Origin: Romboutsia ilealis
Lineage (GTDB): Bacteria > Bacillota > Clostridia > Peptostreptococcales > Peptostreptococcaceae
Assembly: GCF_900015215.1 (NCBI RefSeq)
Contig: NZ_LN555523.1
Span: forward strand, 1,287,481-1,351,480
Direction: 5' to 3'
Length of the DNA stretch: 64,000 bases
In this document: in pieces, positions 1-8,798 of the stretch
Numbering within the stretch: position 1 is the first letter of the stretch
How the letters are laid out: each line of letters begins with the position of its first letter
Notes under the pieces: model-generated
Seen by the model: the letters and a program-made list of their open reading frames with translations, nothing else
Databases searched by the model: none
What the model was told of the DNA's origin: nothing
Made by a program: the position numbers and the translations under genes

Positions 1-1424
1 AAAGTATCAACATATCTTGGTATATTTAAGTTATAATCATTTTCCTTAATCTCATCCATACTAGCAACATAACTGTACTTATCAATAGTTTCTCTATTAA
101 CATAAGTATTAACTATCTTTTCAACATTAGCATCAGTTAAGTTATTTTGATTTTTACCTTTTTCAAACTCATTAGATGCATCTATAAATAATATATCATT
201 ATTTTCTCTATTCTTTTTAAACACTAATATAACTGTTGGTATACTTGTTCCAAAGAATATATTTGCTGGAAGTCCTATAACAGCATCTAATACATTTCTT
301 TCCTCTATTAAATACTTTCTTATAACTCCCTCTGCTGCACCTCTAAATAATACACCATGAGGAAGTACAACTGCCATTGTTCCGTTATCATCTAATTGAT
401 GTATCATATGTTGTATAAATGCAAAGTCTGCTTTACTCTTTGGTGCAAGTTTTCCATATGCACTAAATCTTTCATCATCTAAAAACTTAGCATCTGCACT
501 CCAGTTAGCAGAGTATGGAGGGTTTGCAACTATTGCTTCAAATTTCATTCCCATATGTTGTGGATTCTCTAGTGTATTGTCATTTTTTATATCAAAGTTT
601 GTATAATCTACATCATGAAGTAACATATTCATACGAGCTAAGTTGTAAGTTGTTGATGTAAGCTCTTGTCCGTAGAACTTTCTAACATTAGCTTCTTTTG
701 CAACACGAAGAAGTAGTGATCCCGAACCACATGTTGGATCATATACATTTTTTAAGTTTTCTTTTCCTACTGTTACTATTTTCGCAAGTATTTTACTTAC
801 TTGTTGTGGTGTATAGAATTCACCTGCTTTTTTACCTGCATTTGCAGCAAATTGAGATATTAAATATTCATAAGCATCTCCAAGTACATCTATTTCACTA
901 TCTTCATGTGAAAAGTCAATTTCTGCTATGTTCCCCATTACTTTAGCTATAAGACTTGAACGGCTTTTTACGTCTTTTCCTAGTTTTGTTGATTTTAAGT
1001 CCATATCATCAAATAAGTGGTCAAAGTCTTCTTGGCTATCATTTCCTATTGTAGATTCTGTTATGGCATTTATTGCTCCTTGAAGCATTTCTATATCAAA
1101 GTTTCCATCTTCTATTGCTTTAAGTAATGAAGAGAATAAGTATTTAGGCTCTATAAAGTATCCTAATTGCTCTATTAACTCTTCTTGTAAGCCTTCTCTA
1201 TATTCTTCGTCTTCATAGGCTTCATTGTAGCTTATATCATCTTCGCTTAATAAGTCATTTGCTCTATTTTCTACTTTTTCACTAAGGTATCTATAAAATA
1301 TTAGTCCTAGTATATAGTTTTTAAATTCATTGGCTTCCATATTTCCTCTTAAGTCATTTGCTATTGCCCATAACTTTGTGTGAAGCTCTCTTTGTTGTTC
1401 TTGTTGTTTTTCACTTGTTTGCAT
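1..1424 (-). CDS. hsdM: Type I restriction-modification DNA methyltransferase subunit HsdM (3' end beyond window)
   Basis: The frame is open from an ATG at 1424 to the window edge, about 474 residues, so only a short C-terminal part is missing compared with the usual 490-530. It should be the adenine-N6 methylating subunit that works with HsdS and HsdR. Visible are the HsdM N-terminal helical domain (about 10-150), the SAM-binding motif DPTCGSG (229-235) and the catalytic motif NPPY (301-304). A GGAG sits just before the start. Transcription is leftward behind hsdR, ptuA and ptuB, so hsdS is expected beyond base 1. Confidence 0.96.
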   Translation of the reverse strand, partial: MQTSEKQQEQQRELHTKLWAIANDLRGNMEANEFKNYILGLIFYRYLSEKVENRANDLLSEDDISYNEAYEDEEYREGLQEELIEQLGYFIEPKYLFSSLLKAIEDGNFDIEMLQGAINAITESTIGNDSQEDFDHLFDDMDLKSTKLGKDVKSRSSLIAKVMGNIAEIDFSHEDSEIDVLGDAYEYLISQFAANAGKKAGEFYTPQQVSKILAKIVTVGKENLKNVYDPTCGSGSLLLRVAKEANVRKFYGQELTSTTYNLARMNMLLHDVDYTNFDIKNDNTLENPQHMGMKFEAIVANPPYSANWSADAKFLDDERFSAYGKLAPKSKADFAFIQHMIHQLDDNGTMAVVLPHGVLFRGAAEGVIRKYLIEERNVLDAVIGLPANIFFGTSIPTVILVFKKNRENNDILFIDASNEFEKGKNQNNLTDANVEKIVNTYVNRETIDKYSYVASMDEIKENDYNLNIPRYVDT

Positions 1425-1474
1425 AGTTCTCTCCTTAAATATCTATCCATCTTTTTTTACTAAATTTAAACGTT

Positions 1475-2065
1475 TTATCCAAATATATCTTCTTTTATAA
1501 AATCTATTAATGTTGGAAATCTTTTTGTAGCTTCTTTATAATAATCAAAATCACTCTCTTCAAAAAGATTGTTAAGTTCTATTGCAAATGATTTTCTAGC
1601 CTCACTTAATTTACTATAATTAAGATTCAATAAATCTATAGTATATCTAGCTTTTTCATATTTTTCTCCACTACTATAAATAGGGACTATATTTCCACTA
1701 GACAAATCATATTCAAGATATTCCATTGGATTTTCTATAACAGGATTTATAAATTTTTCATCATATCTATTTCCTTTAATAGATCCACAAGTGTTTTTAT
1801 TCATACAACATGCTATTAAATTATCATGTGTATCAAATTCATTTGGATAAATATCCTTAGGTTTTATATGTTCTATATGGCTACTAATTTCTTTTATATA
1901 TATTTCACAATATGGACAATATCCATCTTGTTCATTATCTAACATAAAATCCTTTAATTTAGACTTTATATCACCATCATTATAATCTATCCATGATTTA
2001 GGTTTTTTCCTTTTTTTAAAGTCGGTAAGAAAAGATGGTTCATCTTGCTTATCTACTTTTATCAT
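1475..2065 (-). CDS. ptuB: HNH endonuclease-like protein, PtuB of a Septu-type defence pair
   Basis: This 196-residue protein looks like the TIGR02646/PtuB group of HNH nucleases. A CPYC zinc knuckle lies at 50-53, the HNH core HIEHIKPK at 63-70, then DNLIACC at 81-87 and a Cys-containing NTCGSIKGN at 91-99. Its start overlaps the end of the ATPase gene by 17 bases, which implies translational coupling. In Septu systems the ATPase PtuA and nuclease PtuB act together against phage. The pair sits between hsdR and hsdM. Naming rests on motif layout and gene order; a retron-associated nuclease is less likely because no reverse transcriptase is nearby. Confidence 0.85.
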   Translation of the reverse strand: MIKVDKQDEPSFLTDFKKRKKPKSWIDYNDGDIKSKLKDFMLDNEQDGYCPYCEIYIKEISSHIEHIKPKDIYPNEFDTHDNLIACCMNKNTCGSIKGNRYDEKFINPVIENPMEYLEYDLSSGNIVPIYSSGEKYEKARYTIDLLNLNYSKLSEARKSFAIELNNLFEESDFDYYKEATKRFPTLIDFIKEDIFG

Positions 2066-3284
2066 CTTCTCTCGCCTTCTTTCTATTTCTTCTAGCTATT
2101 TCCATATCTATACTAATTAAATCTTTATCATATTCTCCTAAATAAGTTTTTAGATACCTATATGCCTCTTTGAACGCGTCTGATTCATAAGTATTAGCAT
2201 CTAGTTCATTTCTTAGAATTTTAAAGTATAATTCTCCTGTATCACTTCGATTACTTTTAATACCCATAGTGTGCTTAAGTATTGACTCATAAGTCTGAAG
2301 ATAGGTTTCTTCAAGATTATCTATAGGAGTGATATTTACTCCATCTTCATCTCTTTTTATCACTCTTAATTGTTCTGCTTTTATATCTGCGACTATATGA
2401 GGTGAATGTGTAGCTATTATAAGCTGATTATTTTTTCCTATATTTTCATATACCTTAATTATCTTTCTTTGCCACTCAGGGTGTAGAGATATTTCTGGCT
2501 CATCTATAAGTATTATTGAATTATTAGCATTTAAGAATTTAAGAGATAATGCTCTTATAAATAACTGTTTTTCTCCCGATGATAATCCATTTATATCAAA
2601 TTCATTACCTGTAGAATCTTTAAATATAGGTCTAGTTTCTTCATCTTTTGATAGTCCGATAAATTTTACACTTAAATCCATACAATCAAATATTGAATTT
2701 ATATCATTACATATTTTTTCTATACTTTTTTTAGGTGGCAATTCTTCATTTTTAAATACTTCCGTATTTATTGCATTAACAATAGCTGATGGTAAGTCTC
2801 TAGCTATATTTTGGTTTACTTCATTTAAAAATTCGTATTCATATTTAAATGTTCTGTCTACTCTATTTAATTCATTAAAATTTATTTCCGTTGGCATATA
2901 AATTATTTTTGATTTAATTTCACCTTGAAAACTATATTCGTTACCAGATTTTACTTCATCTATAAATTCATTTATGTATAGCTTAGATTTTACTCCATTC
3001 CACATTGCTGTATCACTACCACATTGTGTGTTAGCTATAAGCTTTATTTCATCTTTAGTTGCATCTAGCTCTACTTTTGCATCTATTTCCTCATATACTT
3101 TTGTATTCCAATTCATTTGATTATATATACTTTTTAATAAAGTCGTTTTTCCTGATCCATTTTCTCCAATTATAACTACTGTATCTAGTATTTCTTTATT
3201 TCTATCTAAAAAATCAACTTCTAAGTTTCCTAAAATTTTATGTTTGTTGAATTTAATATTCTTTATTTTCAATAATTTACACAT
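2049..3284 (-). CDS. ptuA: AAA/ABC-type ATPase, PtuA of a Septu-type defence pair
   Basis: A 411-residue SMC/ABC-like ATPase of the OLD/PtuA kind. Walker A GENGSGKT is at 40-47, an ABC-like signature LSSGEKQ at 234-240, Walker B IILIDEPE at 257-264 and an H-loop His at 293. The first ATG (3284) lies directly against an AAGG; a TTG at residue 5 (3272), 11 bases after AAGGA, is an equally likely start. There is no TOPRIM domain, so it is not a full OLD nuclease; nuclease activity would come from the overlapping HNH partner. A hairpin terminator separates it from hsdR, so it probably has its own promoter. Confidence 0.85.
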   Translation of the reverse strand: MCKLLKIKNIKFNKHKILGNLEVDFLDRNKEILDTVVIIGENGSGKTTLLKSIYNQMNWNTKVYEEIDAKVELDATKDEIKLIANTQCGSDTAMWNGVKSKLYINEFIDEVKSGNEYSFQGEIKSKIIYMPTEINFNELNRVDRTFKYEYEFLNEVNQNIARDLPSAIVNAINTEVFKNEELPPKKSIEKICNDINSIFDCMDLSVKFIGLSKDEETRPIFKDSTGNEFDINGLSSGEKQLFIRALSLKFLNANNSIILIDEPEISLHPEWQRKIIKVYENIGKNNQLIIATHSPHIVADIKAEQLRVIKRDEDGVNITPIDNLEETYLQTYESILKHTMGIKSNRSDTGELYFKILRNELDANTYESDAFKEAYRYLKTYLGEYDKDLISIDMEIARRNRKKAREDDKSR

Positions 3285-3317
3285 CCTTTATATAAATATT
3301 ATATGTTGATTATATCA

Positions 3318-3341
3318 TAAAAACCCTCATATATTGAGGGT
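3318..3341 (-). terminator. Terminator between hsdR and ptuA
   Basis: CCCTCA and TGAGGG pair around a 5-base loop and, on the minus strand, are followed by a run of T. This suggests that hsdR and the ptuA-ptuB-hsdM block are at least partly separate transcription units. Confidence 0.7.
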
Positions 3342-3366
3342 CTTCTTTTTCTTCTATGCTATAAAT

Positions 3367-6129
3367 CTATGCATATTTTCTAACATGGTCATATATAAAG
3401 TTTTTAACTTGGTCTACTAATTTTCTTCTAAGTGTAAACTTTGGTTTTAACTCTACTTTTATTTCTTCACTTATTTCTTGTCTATTTATTATTCCAGAGT
3501 ACTCATATTCTGAAATATAGTCTTTTATTTTATATCTATTAAGACCGATTTCTTTTGAGAATTCTTCTACATCTTCTTCTCTTTTTACTTCTTCAAATTG
3601 TTCATAGGCTACATCTATATCATCATTAGGCTCAAGTTTAGGAACTACTTTATTTAAAAACTCTTTTAATAAGTCAACTTTAAGTCTTAAATCTTCATTA
3701 TCAGCTCTATCAAGTTCAGTTATTACATTTTTAATATCTCTTGCTTGTTTTTCTTTGTCTGATAAATCTATATCTCTAATTAAATTCATTATATAGCCTA
3801 CGTTGATTTTATCAGTGTGCATAAGCTCTATTCCAAAGTCTATATCTGCAAGTATTGAAGTTTTTTCATCGTCTTTACGCTTTACATCATCATATATTAA
3901 AAGATACTTACTTTTAAAGTCTTGATAACTTTGTTCACTCATTCCAAGTGTATCTTTATTAAATTCAAATTTTGTAAAGGTCTTTAGCTTAGTTAATACT
4001 TTTGTTAAATCTCTAAAGGCTAATATGAACTTCTTTTTATCTTCTTCACTTTGAAGGCTATCTACATCTTCTGGATTTTCTGTTAAAGCATATAGTTTTT
4101 TTAAGTGTGTATGCCATAAACTCAAGTAATACTCATAACTTTCCATTAATACTATATCTGTGTTATCAGTTTGTGAGAACAGACATAGTGCATCATCTGT
4201 GTTTTTCTTTAAGTTTCTATAACATACTATGTTTCCATAAGGCTTAGTAGATTTTTCAACTCTGTTAGTTCTTGAGTATGCTTGAACTAAGTCATGGTAT
4301 TTTAAGTTTTTATCAACGTATAGTGTGTTTAATGTTTTACTGTCAAATCCAGTTAAGAACATATTTACAACTATAAGTATGTCTATTTTTGCAGTTTTTA
4401 CTTTTTTAGATACATCTGAGAAATAGCTTGAGAATGTGTCTGTTGAATAATTTGTATCAAACATTTTATTATAATCTGTTATCATTCTTTCTAAACTATC
4501 TCTTGAGTGTTCATCTTTTCCTTCGCTTTCTTCATTAGCTCCAAAACTAAATATACCTGCTATTTTTAAGTCGTGGTTTATTTCTTTAAATTTATCGTAA
4601 TATTTTACAAGCATTGGTATACTTTGAACTGTAAATATAGCAGTATATTGCTTGTTTTTAGTTTTTGCATTATGAATATTTATGATGTTATTAGCAACTA
4701 AGTCTATTCTTTCATCACACATAAATACTTCTTCTTTGTCTATTGCTTTTACTTTTTCATCATCATTTTCATCAAAACCACCATCAAAGGTTTTTATATA
4801 TTCAACTGAAAATCCAAGTACGTTTCCATCTTTTATTGCATCTTTTATTAAGTAAGTGTGTAAGCATTTTTCAAAAAGGTCTGCTGTAACTCTACCTTCT
4901 TGACTTCTATTTTCAAAGAATCTTGGTGTACCTGTAAATCCAAAGTATTGTGCATTTTTAAAGTGTTTATTTATGGATTTGTGCATTTGTCCAAATTGAG
5001 ATCTGTGGCACTCATCTATTATAAATATAACTTTTTCTTCTTTATACTCATTCATTATATTAGAGTATTTATCATTTTTTATAGCATTAGCCATTTTTTG
5101 TATAGTTGTAACTATTAAAGGCTTATTTATATCTTTTATTTGTTTAACTAATGTATCTGTTTTATCAGTTGTATCAACACTATCTGGCTCAAATTTATTA
5201 AATTCTGCTAGTGTTTGAGAATCTAAGTCTTTTCTATCTACTAAGAAAAATACTTTTTTAATGTTAGGCTCTTTTGCTAGTATTTGACTAGCTTTAAAAG
5301 ATGTTAAAGTCTTACCAGAACCTGTTGTATGCCATATAAATCCATTGTTATTAGTTTCAAAGGCACGATTTATTAAGCTTTCAACGGCATAGATTTGATA
5401 TGGTCTCATAACCATTAGTAGTTTGTCAGTTTCATTAGTTATCATATATCTTGCTATAACCTTTGATACAAAAGTTTTATCTAAGAAGGTTTGAGTAAAA
5501 TCTTTTAGATTGCTAATTCTTTTATTTTCTTCATCACTCCAGAAGAATGTTTGACTAAATAGTATTTCTTTATCGCTATTTGCAAAGTATTTAGTGTCTA
5601 CTCCATTACTTACTACAAATATTTGAAGGTATCTATATAGTCCTTGGTAAGAATGTTTTTTATATCTATTTATTTGATTAAAGGCTTCTTTTAAATCAAG
5701 ACCTCTACGTTTTAATTCTATTTGAACAAGTGGTAGTCCGTTTATAAGTATTGTTACATCATAACGATTTGTATACTTTCCTACTACTGTTGTTTGGTTA
5801 GTTACTTGGAATCTATTTTTACACCAGTTTTTACTGTCAAAGAATTCTATATAAACTTCACTACTATCTTCTCTTTCTAGTATGAATTTATCTCTTAAAA
5901 TCATTGCACTTTGAAAAACTGATTTTCCTTCTACGTGTCTAAGTATTCTTTCAAATTCTTTATCTGTGAAGGGTTGGTTATTTAGTTTTGATTTATTATG
6001 TTCAAATAACTCATTTCTAAAGTTATTTTTAAGTTCTTCTTCATTAGCTATTTTAACTTTATTAAATCCTTGATTTGCAAGTTGTTTAATTAAGTTATCC
6101 TCTAATTGAGCTTCACTTTGATAGGACAT
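3367..6129 (-). CDS. hsdR: Type I restriction endonuclease subunit HsdR
   Basis: A 920-residue translocase-nuclease subunit, a normal length for the HsdR family. An N-terminal PD-(D/E)xK nuclease is visible with Asp124 and the E-x-K pair Glu138/Lys140. The helicase motor has Walker A TTGSGKT (about 268-274), a DECH box (372-375) and the FTGTPR motif (about 398-403). It cuts DNA after ATP-driven translocation when bound to HsdM and HsdS. All catalytic residues are intact. The order hsdR, ptuA, ptuB, hsdM places two unrelated defence genes inside the operon. Confidence 0.97.
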   Translation of the reverse strand: MSYQSEAQLEDNLIKQLANQGFNKVKIANEEELKNNFRNELFEHNKSKLNNQPFTDKEFERILRHVEGKSVFQSAMILRDKFILEREDSSEVYIEFFDSKNWCKNRFQVTNQTTVVGKYTNRYDVTILINGLPLVQIELKRRGLDLKEAFNQINRYKKHSYQGLYRYLQIFVVSNGVDTKYFANSDKEILFSQTFFWSDEENKRISNLKDFTQTFLDKTFVSKVIARYMITNETDKLLMVMRPYQIYAVESLINRAFETNNNGFIWHTTGSGKTLTSFKASQILAKEPNIKKVFFLVDRKDLDSQTLAEFNKFEPDSVDTTDKTDTLVKQIKDINKPLIVTTIQKMANAIKNDKYSNIMNEYKEEKVIFIIDECHRSQFGQMHKSINKHFKNAQYFGFTGTPRFFENRSQEGRVTADLFEKCLHTYLIKDAIKDGNVLGFSVEYIKTFDGGFDENDDEKVKAIDKEEVFMCDERIDLVANNIINIHNAKTKNKQYTAIFTVQSIPMLVKYYDKFKEINHDLKIAGIFSFGANEESEGKDEHSRDSLERMITDYNKMFDTNYSTDTFSSYFSDVSKKVKTAKIDILIVVNMFLTGFDSKTLNTLYVDKNLKYHDLVQAYSRTNRVEKSTKPYGNIVCYRNLKKNTDDALCLFSQTDNTDIVLMESYEYYLSLWHTHLKKLYALTENPEDVDSLQSEEDKKKFILAFRDLTKVLTKLKTFTKFEFNKDTLGMSEQSYQDFKSKYLLIYDDVKRKDDEKTSILADIDFGIELMHTDKINVGYIMNLIRDIDLSDKEKQARDIKNVITELDRADNEDLRLKVDLLKEFLNKVVPKLEPNDDIDVAYEQFEEVKREEDVEEFSKEIGLNRYKIKDYISEYEYSGIINRQEISEEIKVELKPKFTLRRKLVDQVKNFIYDHVRKYA

Positions 6130-6322
6130 TTCATTCCCCCATTTCTATCTTTCTTTTAATTCTATTTTAGCATTTTTTTACTAATACATAAATATATAAG
6201 TATATTTAGCTTATACGGAAAGTTTTACAAAATATTTAGATAATTTTGGTATAAATAACCTATTTTCATACTCTAGTAAATAATATAGTAAAAATTAATT
6301 TAAAATATAAAGTTAAGTATAC

Positions 6323-6467
6323 AAAAAATTCGCTTCGCTCATGTCGCCAACGACTTCGTCCGTTGCTCAAAATCTTTTTACGCTCAAAACCAATTTGTTG
6401 ATATTACTTACATTCAGAATTTATCCACATTTTTTTAAGTATTATAATATCCTTAAGCGCAAAAAAT
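6323..6467 (+). repeat. Dispersed intergenic repeat with DnaA-box-like site, copy R1
   Basis: This fills most of the gene-free stretch 6130-6527. It begins AAATTCGCTTCGCTC, includes a perfect TTATCCACA at 6421-6429, and ends with TTAAGCGCAAAAAA. That end is an inverted match to TTTTTACGCTCAA at about 6375. It matches R3 closely but lacks part of the GC-rich left section. A terminator hairpin follows at once. Confidence 0.85.
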
Positions 6468-6493
6468 AAAAGCTAGTCATTTGACTAACTTTT
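6468..6493 (-). terminator. Hairpin terminator abutting repeat R1
   Basis: AAAAG-TAGTCA pairs with TGACTA-CTTTT, just downstream of the stop of the AbiF-type gene on the minus strand. Confidence 0.6.
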
Positions 6494-6527
6494 ACTTCGT
6501 ACATTCATTATGTTTCATACTGATATA

Positions 6528-7454
6528 TTACTTAATAAACATTCTCGTTTTAACTGTATATTTTGTAATACTTTCTCCTAACAACTGTTTTTTCCAATTA
6601 TAAGGGAATCCCATTTCAAACTCACGCTGGAATTTATATTTATAAAATAACATATCTAATTTTCTTACAAAATCTATCCATTCATATTCATCATCTATTA
6701 ACTCTCTTAATATTAATAACTGGACAAATAGTTTATTTTCTTTACCTTGTATATACTGCCCATTTAACTGTCTTGGTATTTTAGGCTTCATTAAGCTTCT
6801 ATTATACAATCTACTATGATGAGCACACATATTTCTTAATATAGTTATGGTTTGTAGCCAACTCTCAATAAATTCATAGTTATATATAGTCTTATTTTTT
6901 ATTATTCCTTTTTTATGAGTTATTAGTAAGTTTTTATATAGCTTAGATATAGCACCAAAGGATAAAATTTCAATTATTACCCATGTAGGTATATTTCCAC
7001 TATAAATTTTATTATGATGATCTATAAAATCTTCTTTAGATTTCTTTAATTCTCCTCCTAATTGCCCCATAAGCATATAATAATCTATTTCATTTTTAAA
7101 TAGTTCTTTTTCTAAATGACCTTGATTACCATAATTTTCAGAAATATAATATGCTATCCATGTTTTAAATTTAATTTCTACCTGCTCAGTTAAAGAAAAT
7201 ATTAAATTTCTTAGTTCTCTATCAAAGTTATATAAGTTGTATATATCATTAAATGTAGTTTTTTCTTTAAATTGTTCTGTATCTTTTATATAAAAAGGCT
7301 TATAATATCCACTAAACCTATAGTAGTTAGTATTTATCAAAAACCTTTTAGCCTTGTCTTTATTATATATAATTAATCCTCTTTTTTCTAATAAATCTAT
7401 TTGCTCATCTAAACTTTTAAAGTCTTTTAGTTTTTTATCTTTATTAGTATTCAT
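6528..7454 (-). CDS. abiF: Abi_2 (AbiD/AbiF) family abortive infection protein
   Basis: A 308-residue protein with the Abi_2 family layout: the N-terminal motif LLEKRGLII, the NYYRFSGYYKPF segment (about 43-54) and a conserved C-terminal RNMCAHH at 207-213. The last fits the R-x4-H active site of HEPN ribonucleases, so RNA cleavage during phage infection is the likely action (inference). A GGAG lies 7 bases before the start. A small structured RNA with its own promoter and poly-U end sits directly upstream, the arrangement reported for abiF RNAs. The gene lies next to the restriction/Septu block, extending the defence island. Confidence 0.9.
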   Translation of the reverse strand: MNTNKDKKLKDFKSLDEQIDLLEKRGLIIYNKDKAKRFLINTNYYRFSGYYKPFYIKDTEQFKEKTTFNDIYNLYNFDRELRNLIFSLTEQVEIKFKTWIAYYISENYGNQGHLEKELFKNEIDYYMLMGQLGGELKKSKEDFIDHHNKIYSGNIPTWVIIEILSFGAISKLYKNLLITHKKGIIKNKTIYNYEFIESWLQTITILRNMCAHHSRLYNRSLMKPKIPRQLNGQYIQGKENKLFVQLLILRELIDDEYEWIDFVRKLDMLFYKYKFQREFEMGFPYNWKKQLLGESITKYTVKTRMFIK

Positions 7455-7476
7455 TCTGTCATCTCCGATATTTTAT

Positions 7477-7542
7477 AAAAAAAAAGACTCACCAAGGTTC
7501 GCTTCATCAAGTAAACTTGAGATAGGCGTCGTGAGTACTGTT
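7477..7542 (-). ncRNA. Small structured RNA upstream of abiF (abiF RNA motif candidate)
   Basis: On the minus strand this short transcript has an outer stem ACTCAC/GTGAGT, an inner hairpin TCAAG-TTTA-CTTGA (7507-7520) and possible CGC/GCG pairing between them. It ends in nine T residues (7477-7485). A near-consensus promoter precedes it. A conserved abiF RNA motif is known beside Abi_2 genes (recalled, not searched). The Rho-independent end lies about 20 bases before the abiF start, so the RNA may be separate from, or attenuate, the abiF mRNA. Confidence 0.72.
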
Positions 7543-7548
7543 AATATT

Positions 7549-7577
7549 ATTATATGCATTTTATAATATTTTGTAAA
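7549..7577 (-). promoter_or_regulatory. Sigma-A promoter of the abiF RNA
   Basis: TTTACA (7577-7572), a 17-base spacer and TATAAT (7554-7549) point leftward into the small RNA. The predicted start of transcription is near 7542. Confidence 0.8.
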
Positions 7578-7592
7578 CATATTTTTAGTTTT

Positions 7593-7839
7593 TTATATAT
7601 TATTTAAATAATCAATAGTCTCCTGAGATAATTCAATTTGGAATGCAAATCCTTTTACTCCATGCTCTTTTAATTTATTACTATTTACTTTATCTAGTAT
7701 ATAAAGCATGTATTTGCCTATGGCAATCTGAACATATATAAGATATATGTTCTTCATTTCCACCTTCTTCTCTAGGTAATAAATGATGTTTTGTTAGTTT
7801 ATCTACTTTTCTATCACATAGTTGACATATATTGTCCAA
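7593..7839 (-). pseudogene. Broken small HNH-type zinc protein gene
   Basis: Translation from a TTG at 7839, with GGAG 9 bases upstream, gives a 49-residue peptide with C-x2-C, KHHLLPRE, then C-x2-CHRQIHALYT, the pattern of small HNH proteins. It stops at 7690. A different frame then continues LDKVNSNKLKEHGVKG to a stop at 7593, as expected if a single-base frameshift split one gene of about 80 codons. It lies just upstream of the abiF RNA promoter. A functional 49-residue product cannot be excluded. Confidence 0.55.
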
Positions 7840-7921
7840 TTTTTACAACTCCTTATTATCATTTAGATATATAATATTTTTTACCACTTTTAATAAGGAT
7901 TATATGTAATAGATAAACAAC

Positions 7922-7952
7922 AAAACCCCGTCGGTATTTTTGACAGGGTTTC
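7922..7952 (-). terminator. Terminator after the Mor-like gene
   Basis: ACCCTGTC and GACGGGGT pair around an A-rich loop, followed by TTTTG on the minus strand. It lies immediately after the stop at 7955. Confidence 0.65.
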
Positions 7953-7954
7953 TA

Positions 7955-8209
7955 TCACTTATAATTAACAATATTTCTAACCTGAGCAGTACTAATCCCA
8001 AACCTCCTAGAAACCTTCCTGTAATCCCCATCAAAACTATCCCTAATCATCCGGTTTCTAACACCCTTAACAAGACTTGCCTCATTAGGAATATACAAAT
8101 TGCTCCCACCAGCAAACTTAACCAAACTCTTAAAAGCATCCATACCTATAACATCAACAACATCAATAACTCCCTCAGGCAAATCACCCTTAGTTAAATA
8201 ATCTAACAT
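7955..8209 (-). CDS. Mor-family transcriptional activator-like protein
   Basis: An 84-residue protein resembling the Mor/C family of phage Mu-type middle-gene activators. An N-terminal helical region (about 13-50) contains IPNEASLVKGVRNRMIRDSF. The C-terminal helix-turn-helix GDYRKVSRRFGISTAQVRNI (about 61-80) should bind DNA. AGGTG precedes the start. Next to an amidase remnant and DUF1659/DUF2922/YvrJ genes, it looks like part of a phage-related or mobile remnant, but it is itself intact. Its targets are unknown. Confidence 0.8.
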   Translation of the reverse strand: MLDYLTKGDLPEGVIDVVDVIGMDAFKSLVKFAGGSNLYIPNEASLVKGVRNRMIRDSFDGDYRKVSRRFGISTAQVRNIVNYK

Positions 8210-8355
8210 AAAACACCTCCATACCTTATAATCCTACAATATATATTCGATAAAACTATATCCATATCCTACTAAATTCTTTAATCTTTTTTAATATTTA
8301 ATTAAAGATAAAATGCCTTAAACTATTGGTAAAACTATATTAAGAGGTAAACATT

Positions 8356-8484
8356 ATGAAATGGTATCTAGACTTTGGGCATGGAGGAAAAGACTCTGGA
8401 GCAGTTTCTGCTAATAAAACAAAAGAAAGCGATACAGTATTAAAAATAGGAATGTTAATAAAAAATTTTCTTCAAATACTTTAA
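8356..8484 (+). pseudogene. N-terminal remnant of N-acetylmuramoyl-L-alanine amidase
   Basis: Translation from ATG 8356, with AGAGG upstream, gives 42 residues beginning MKWYLDFGHGGKDSGAV and continuing KESDTVLKIGMLIK, then a stop. This is the first strand and zinc-binding His of an Amidase_3 cell-wall hydrolase, with the remaining 130 or more residues absent. Such amidases occur next to DUF1659, DUF2922 and YvrJ genes in clostridia. It looks like a deletion remnant of a lysin gene. Confidence 0.75.
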
Positions 8485-8547
8485 TATATAAAAAAACCTT
8501 ATTTTCCTATAATTAATATCAAGAAGAACAAATATTCTAATAAATAA
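8468..8547 (+). repeat. Duplicated leader sequence, copy A
   Basis: This AT-rich leader (TTCAAA-ACTTTAATATAT, then TATCAAGAAGA and TAATA-ATAA) is closely matched at 14104-14183. Copy A leads into the DUF1659 gene, copy B straight into a YvrJ gene. The conserved block may hold the promoter, but no standard -35/-10 pair is clear. Confidence 0.6.
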
Positions 8548-8561
8548 ATGGAGGTGGCTAT

Positions 8562-8774
8562 ATGGTTAATGAAATGAAAAATCCATCAAGCCTAAGAATA
8601 AAACTTGATTTAGGTATGGTAGATGGAAAAACAAAAGTAAAAAGCAAAACTTTCTCATCATTAAAACCTGATGCTTTAGCACAAAACATATATGACGTTG
8701 GTGAGGCTTTAATGGCTCTTCAAGAATATGAAGTGCTTGAAATAGCTAAGATAGATAACACTACTTTAGCTTAG
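8562..8774 (+). CDS. DUF1659 family small protein
   Basis: A 70-residue protein matching the DUF1659 pattern: an N-terminal beta-rich part (SLRIKLDLGMVDGKTKVKSKTF) and a helical end with ALAQNIYDVGEALMAL. It has a strong GGAGG ribosome site and is followed after 24 bases by the DUF2922 gene, so the two form an operon. Function is unknown; the pair commonly travels with YvrJ and an amidase in Firmicutes. No signal or membrane segment is seen. Confidence 0.88.
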   Translation: MVNEMKNPSSLRIKLDLGMVDGKTKVKSKTFSSLKPDALAQNIYDVGEALMALQEYEVLEIAKIDNTTLA

Positions 8775-8798
8775 TATTAAATTTAAGGAGGTATAAAT

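Noticed and set aside
698..946. Plus-strand open frame rich in Leu, His and Phe
   Set aside because: It is antisense to the well-conserved hsdM and has the composition of a shadow frame.
1475..3284. ATPase/HNH pair considered as part of a retron system
   Set aside because: No reverse transcriptase or msr/msd-like RNA lies nearby; a Septu pair is the simpler reading.
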